From positions 124,001 through 188,000 of the forward strand of contig CAZQQU010000002.1 of the NCBI GenBank assembly GCA_964595625.1: DNA of 64,000 nt. Reading direction: 5' to 3'. Below the pieces are notes generated by a model. The model worked only from the letters and a program-made list of their open reading frames with translations, searched no databases and had not been told where the DNA came from. Shown one piece after another: positions 60,547 through 64,000 of this stretch. The translations under genes and the position numbers were made by a program. Source of the DNA: CAZQQU01 sp964595625. Its GTDB lineage: Bacteria > Bacteroidota > Bacteroidia > Flavobacteriales > Flavobacteriaceae. The first letter of the stretch is position 1, and every line of letters begins with the position of its first letter.

Positions 60547-62385
60547 TTAATCCAGCATTGTTTTTATAATTACTTTAGTCCCTATAGCTGCACCGCTTTC
60601 ATCTACTAGATCCTCAAAGGTGATTTGATTTTCGATGAAAGGGTTTTGAATAGAAAGTCTTTTAGAAGTAATTTCGATTCCTCTGGATTTTTTTTTAGAC
60701 TTTAAATAAGTAATTGAATTTTGGGAAGCCTGCCGCCCTATCCCGTTGTCTTCTACTTCACATATCAAAATATTGTTTTCCTTTTTAAAACCTACTCGAA
60801 GCGTCTTGACACCTTCTTTTTTGGGTAACAAACCGTGTACTAAGGCATTTTCTACAAATGGTTGTACCACCAACATGGGTACTTCAATCAAATCGGGATT
60901 TAGCGATGCATCGACTTCAATGGTATAAGTAAATGAATGGTCAAATCGCAATGACTCCAGCTCGAGGTACTTACGCAGTAAGTTGATTTCCTCCGATAAA
61001 ACAATGCTTTTTTCAATGGAAGTTTCCAGTAAATTTCGCATGAGTAAGCTAAATTTATTGAGATATTTAACCGCAGCTTCTCTTTTGTTAGCAATGATTA
61101 AATGTTGAATAGAATTGAGAGAATTAAAAATAAAATGAGGGTTCATTTGAGCTCGCAAAGCGCTGATTTTATTCTTAAAAACGGTTTGTTCCAATCGTAG
61201 TTTTTCTTGGTGGGCTTCTTTTAATTTGTAGGCTAATCCGAGTCCAAACAATAAAGCTTCGAAGACCGCTCCGGCTATCATATAATTTTTGTTTAGGGTA
61301 AATAACATGCTTAACGACCCGGCTAAAAAACCAAAGGATCCTATCAGGATAATATAGGCCAATAAATTCTTGGCATAAATCATTAAATAGATAAAACACG
61401 CTAAAGCAAAAAGGGTCATCACCAATCGGTGTAGGTTCATCAACTTATAGTGAAAGTCAAATTCATTGAAAAAAGCAGTCAGGCTAATAGCACTTATAAA
61501 GCCTATTAAAACTAGACCAATAATTAATAGGGCTTTGTTGAGTTTGGGGTAATTCTCTTGCGTATTTAAATAGTATTTCGCAAAAGCGATATAAAACAAA
61601 TTGATGAAAATTTGTAATACCGAATGTACCCATAGCGCTAGTTTGGAATAATCACTATTAAATTGTTCTTCAAGTCCATATGCACTTTTCCCTAGGTATA
61701 AAAGCAAGCTGAAAATGTATAAAGAATAAAATAAAAAATCGAGACTTTTGGAAGTGATGTAGGTTATTATCGAAAACAAAAAGATAAATAGGAAGGCCCC
61801 GATAAACAAATAGACAATAGACGATTTATAAGAGATATGATTTTTAACAAGAGATGCTTTTTGAAAATAGTCTTGGTAATCGACCAATTGTATTTTTATG
61901 TCGTTGATACTCTTTCCAGGCATGAACTGATTTATTTTTAACAACACAAAATGTTTATGGATCAAATTTTCTTTTGTTAGTAGAACTCCGTGATAAGACA
62001 GTTGGGGTTGGGGTGCATCTCTGTTCAGGTAGCCGTAGTTCCTTTGGGCAATGACTCCATCTTCAATATAATATAAGCTTACCTCAAAAAAGTTTCCAGT
62101 ATATAAATACAAACTATCGTTTTTATTGAAATAGTCGCCGTATTCGAGCAAGTCAATTTTTAACCAAAAAATGTCCTTTTTGGATTTTTTGTAAGTGAGG
62201 TCAACACTGTTTTGGAAAAGTGAATCGGCGGATAAAAGCGTTTCTACAGAAGTTGTATCGCTAGGGGTTTGATAAATTGTAAACGGGATGGGAAGGGCAC
62301 TATCAAATTGTCCAAAAGCCCAATAAATCTTCCCACACAGGAAAAACATAACAAGAAGTACCCATGGTTGCTTGAGTGGTTTCAC
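60547..62385 (-). CDS. 7TM-DISM sensor histidine kinase (LytS-type kinase domain)
   Basis: 612 residues. Signal peptide, an extracellular 7TMR-DISMED2-type beta domain (about 30-175), seven membrane helices (about 190-395), then a His_kinase domain with the phospho-His in QMNPHFIFNSLNSIQHL and an intact HATPase (ENALVHGL, VEDNGIGR). It should phosphorylate the adjacent LytTR regulator. Its first codon follows directly on the last base of the GAF kinase gene. Confidence 0.94.
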   Translation of the reverse strand: MKPLKQPWVLLVMFFLCGKIYWAFGQFDSALPIPFTIYQTPSDTTSVETLLSADSLFQNSVDLTYKKSKKDIFWLKIDLLEYGDYFNKNDSLYLYTGNFFEVSLYYIEDGVIAQRNYGYLNRDAPQPQLSYHGVLLTKENLIHKHFVLLKINQFMPGKSINDIKIQLVDYQDYFQKASLVKNHISYKSSIVYLFIGAFLFIFLFSIITYITSKSLDFLFYSLYIFSLLLYLGKSAYGLEEQFNSDYSKLALWVHSVLQIFINLFYIAFAKYYLNTQENYPKLNKALLIIGLVLIGFISAISLTAFFNEFDFHYKLMNLHRLVMTLFALACFIYLMIYAKNLLAYIILIGSFGFLAGSLSMLFTLNKNYMIAGAVFEALLFGLGLAYKLKEAHQEKLRLEQTVFKNKISALRAQMNPHFIFNSLNSIQHLIIANKREAAVKYLNKFSLLMRNLLETSIEKSIVLSEEINLLRKYLELESLRFDHSFTYTIEVDASLNPDLIEVPMLVVQPFVENALVHGLLPKKEGVKTLRVGFKKENNILICEVEDNGIGRQASQNSITYLKSKKKSRGIEITSKRLSIQNPFIENQITFEDLVDESGAAIGTKVIIKTMLD

Positions 62386-63576
62386 TTAGGCTAAGTTTGG
62401 AAAAGTAATGGTTATCGTTCCGCCACTATATTTTTTAGTTTTCTCAAAACGCACCTCCTTTTTAATGGGTAATTTTTTTATTTTCTGCAGATACCGAATT
62501 TGATCTTGCCATTTCACAATCTCTGATCGGTATTCCGGAATCTGTCTTATTTTCTTCTCTTCCGTATAATCGTATTTAAATTTGATTATAACTTTTACAC
62601 GTTTATGAGTTACAAAAAAACGGGTGTTAATTGAGAAATTTTCATATTGATTATATAGGGCATGTTCAATTATATTTTCAAAAAGAGTTTGAATTACAAA
62701 AGAAGGAATGATTGCTGGCCGGTTTCCCGATTTGCGTTCCATTGTCATTTGGCATGAAATCCGCTCTTCATATCTCAGTTTTTGCAAAGACAAAAATCGA
62801 TGGAGCATTTCAATTTCATCGGTTAAATATACCGAATCTTTTTCCAAGTTTTTTAAATAAAACCTAATAAGTTTGCTAAAATCAGATAAATAATGAAGGG
62901 CGAGCTTTTGTTTTCCTGTCGAAATAAAATGTTGAATGGCATTAAGTGCATTAAATACAAAATGAGGATTCAACTGCGACCTAAGTGCCTTGATTTTAAT
63001 ATCTACCATTTCTTTTTGTAGGCACCACAAGCGGTCTTGTTCTTCTTTTCGAGATCGTTGCGTTTTAATTTGTTCGAGTTTAAAGCCGGTCATCGAAGCA
63101 ATGGCGGTGAGTATACGCAAGTGCTGAGCAGTAAAAAAATTTTTTCGGGGATCTTCACAGTCCATTACTCCTATTACTTGTTCATTAACCCAAATGGGTA
63201 CACAGATTTCGGAGAGTCTTCGCTCATCATCTACTATATATCGAGAATCTAATGTCGTGTCGTTAATTATTAGTGGTTCACCAATGGATGCTACATGTCC
63301 GGTAATTCCCTTACCCATAGGAATCAAAACCGGATTATAAATTTCATAATTTTTAGGGTTTTTTGAGCCGTAAGCTGCGACTTGCTCTAAATGTTGGGTT
63401 TCGAAATTGACTAAGTAGATAACACAATCTACAAATCCGAGTTTGGAAATACAGTGTTTAGCAATATCCCACAAAACTTCAGTTTCGGTACTTTTTTTAT
63501 GAATTAAAGAGGTGAAAAACACCAAAATTTCTTCAAATTTCTGTGCACTCAGCGGTGTTGGGGTATTTGCTTGCAT
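62386..63576 (-). CDS. GAF-domain histidine kinase with degenerate ATPase domain
   Basis: 396 residues. A GAF domain (about 15-170; GKGITGHVASIGEPLIIND, ICVPIWVNEQVIGVMD) precedes a coiled coil and a His_kinase domain with QLNPHFVFNALNAIQHF. The ATPase N-box is recognisable (FENIIEHAL), but the G1 box D-x-G-x-G is missing: the region reads IIKFKYDYTEEKKIRQ instead. It may bind poorly or not at all to ATP and act as a sensor or heterodimer partner of the neighbouring 7TM kinase. No membrane segment; cytosolic. Confidence 0.88.
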   Translation of the reverse strand: MQANTPTPLSAQKFEEILVFFTSLIHKKSTETEVLWDIAKHCISKLGFVDCVIYLVNFETQHLEQVAAYGSKNPKNYEIYNPVLIPMGKGITGHVASIGEPLIINDTTLDSRYIVDDERRLSEICVPIWVNEQVIGVMDCEDPRKNFFTAQHLRILTAIASMTGFKLEQIKTQRSRKEEQDRLWCLQKEMVDIKIKALRSQLNPHFVFNALNAIQHFISTGKQKLALHYLSDFSKLIRFYLKNLEKDSVYLTDEIEMLHRFLSLQKLRYEERISCQMTMERKSGNRPAIIPSFVIQTLFENIIEHALYNQYENFSINTRFFVTHKRVKVIIKFKYDYTEEKKIRQIPEYRSEIVKWQDQIRYLQKIKKLPIKKEVRFEKTKKYSGGTITITFPNLA

Positions 63577-63639
63577 AGGTTTATGAAATTACTTCTCCGA
63601 TAAAGGATTAATTCGGACAGGAAAAGACAACTATAACTA

Positions 63640-63681
63640 TAAAAAATGCTGTTTTAACAATACAAAACAGCATTTTTTATT
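63640..63681. terminator. Intrinsic terminator
   Basis: A stem AAATGCTGTTTT/AAAACAGCATTT (arms around 63645-63675) is flanked by A on the left and T on the right. It lies 110 bases beyond the stop of the partial gene at the right edge, on the minus strand, and likely ends its transcript. Confidence 0.8.
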
Positions 63682-63789
63682 TCTCAAGTGCTTAATAAAA
63701 ACTCTATCGATATAATTTTGCTTGTACGTTGGTTTATATTAGTTTTTTTACCAAGACTTCTAAGCCATTTGCAAAAACGCTAGAAGAGG

Positions 63790-64000
63790 TTATTTCTTTA
63801 GAATTTTAGCAGTGGTTTTACCTGTCTCGGATATAATTTCTGCCAAGTACACTCCAGTGGGTAAATGGCTCATATCTACCCAACCATGCGAATTTCCTAT
63901 TTCATTTATTAAAACCCGTTGCCCGGAAATAGTATATAGATTGATAGAATCTATGTGATTTTTGCTAGTAAAATATAACCTATCATTCACAGGGTTTGGA
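63790..64000 (-). CDS. C-terminus of a T9SS-secreted protein, cut by the window edge
   Basis: About 70 C-terminal residues of a larger gene. The frame runs through the right edge, so its start is outside. It reads NPVNDRLYFT (typical PNPV(N/K)D entry of a type A sorting domain), INLYTISGQRV, GWVDMSHLPTGVYLAEI and a basic end ILKK. The main domain is not visible, so its function is unknown. A GTG at 63990 is inside the domain and not a start. Confidence 0.85.
   Translation of the reverse strand, partial: PNPVNDRLYFTSKNHIDSINLYTISGQRVLINEIGNSHGWVDMSHLPTGVYLAEIISETGKTTAKILKK

Noticed and set aside
1..64000. CRISPR array, tRNA or rRNA genes, insertion sequence
   Set aside because: No regularly spaced repeats, no cloverleaf-like segments and no transposase frame were seen; the direct repeats at 1.6-2.7 kb are parts of paralogous genes.

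Overview
The window is a piece of a Flavobacteriaceae-type (Bacteroidota) chromosome. The evidence is: many secreted proteins ending in a type IX secretion (T9SS) C-terminal sorting domain; the gliding-motility pair gldE-gldD next to ssb and mutY; lineage-typical families (DUF4270 lipoprotein, GSCFA, LytTR with 7TMR-DISM kinase, GAF kinase); -7 promoter boxes of the TAnnTTTG type in front of many genes; and a near absence of Shine-Dalgarno sequences. No rRNA, tRNA or CRISPR array was seen.

Layout. 1-3.4 kb: the 5' end of gpsA, a transcription attenuator with a phenylalanine-rich leader peptide, and a tandem array of three mosaic T9SS-secreted paralogues. 3.4-5.4 kb: yicC-gmk-nadD. 5.9-10.6 kb: a glycolytic block (pfkA, gap, a BadF/GlcNAc-kinase-like gene and a pgi with an altered active-site motif). 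10.8-22 kb: housekeeping and single-gene units (MBL-rhodanese protein, subtilase, nitroreductase, fatty acid hydroxylase, mtgA, hemW, cyclase, fabD, folA, class V aminotransferase). 22-25.5 kb: mutY-ssb-gldE-gldD. 25.5-26.6 kb: an inverted second copy of the secreted-protein unit seen at 0.85-3.3 kb. 26.7-31.5 kb: a panC-panD-flippase-esterase-radA operon. 31.6-40.4 kb: a GT5-like protein, DUF4270 lipoprotein, glmS, TonB receptor and SGNH hydrolase. 40.5-48.3 kb: membrane pyrophosphatase, nrdBA, bifunctional nuclease and etfBA. 48.5-51.2 kb: a TPR histidine kinase and its LuxR-type regulator.

51.2-53.3 kb is the best candidate for accessory DNA: two overlapping genes (saccharopine-dehydrogenase-like and methyltransferase) lie between a long attC-like imperfect palindrome and a second short core sequence, like an integron-type gene cassette inserted between a terminator and the kinase promoter. 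53.5-58.8 kb holds a MORN protein, a lipoprotein, GSCFA, and lemA-M48-gap2. 58.9-59.6 kb is a decayed RHS/polymorphic-toxin locus (toxin-tail-like fragment, small membrane protein that may be its immunity gene, RHS-core fragment). 59.8-63.6 kb encodes a LytTR regulator with two tandem kinases, one with a degenerate ATPase domain. The last 200 bases are the T9SS tail of a protein cut by the window edge.

Most functional statements come from motif recognition by eye. No database search was run.
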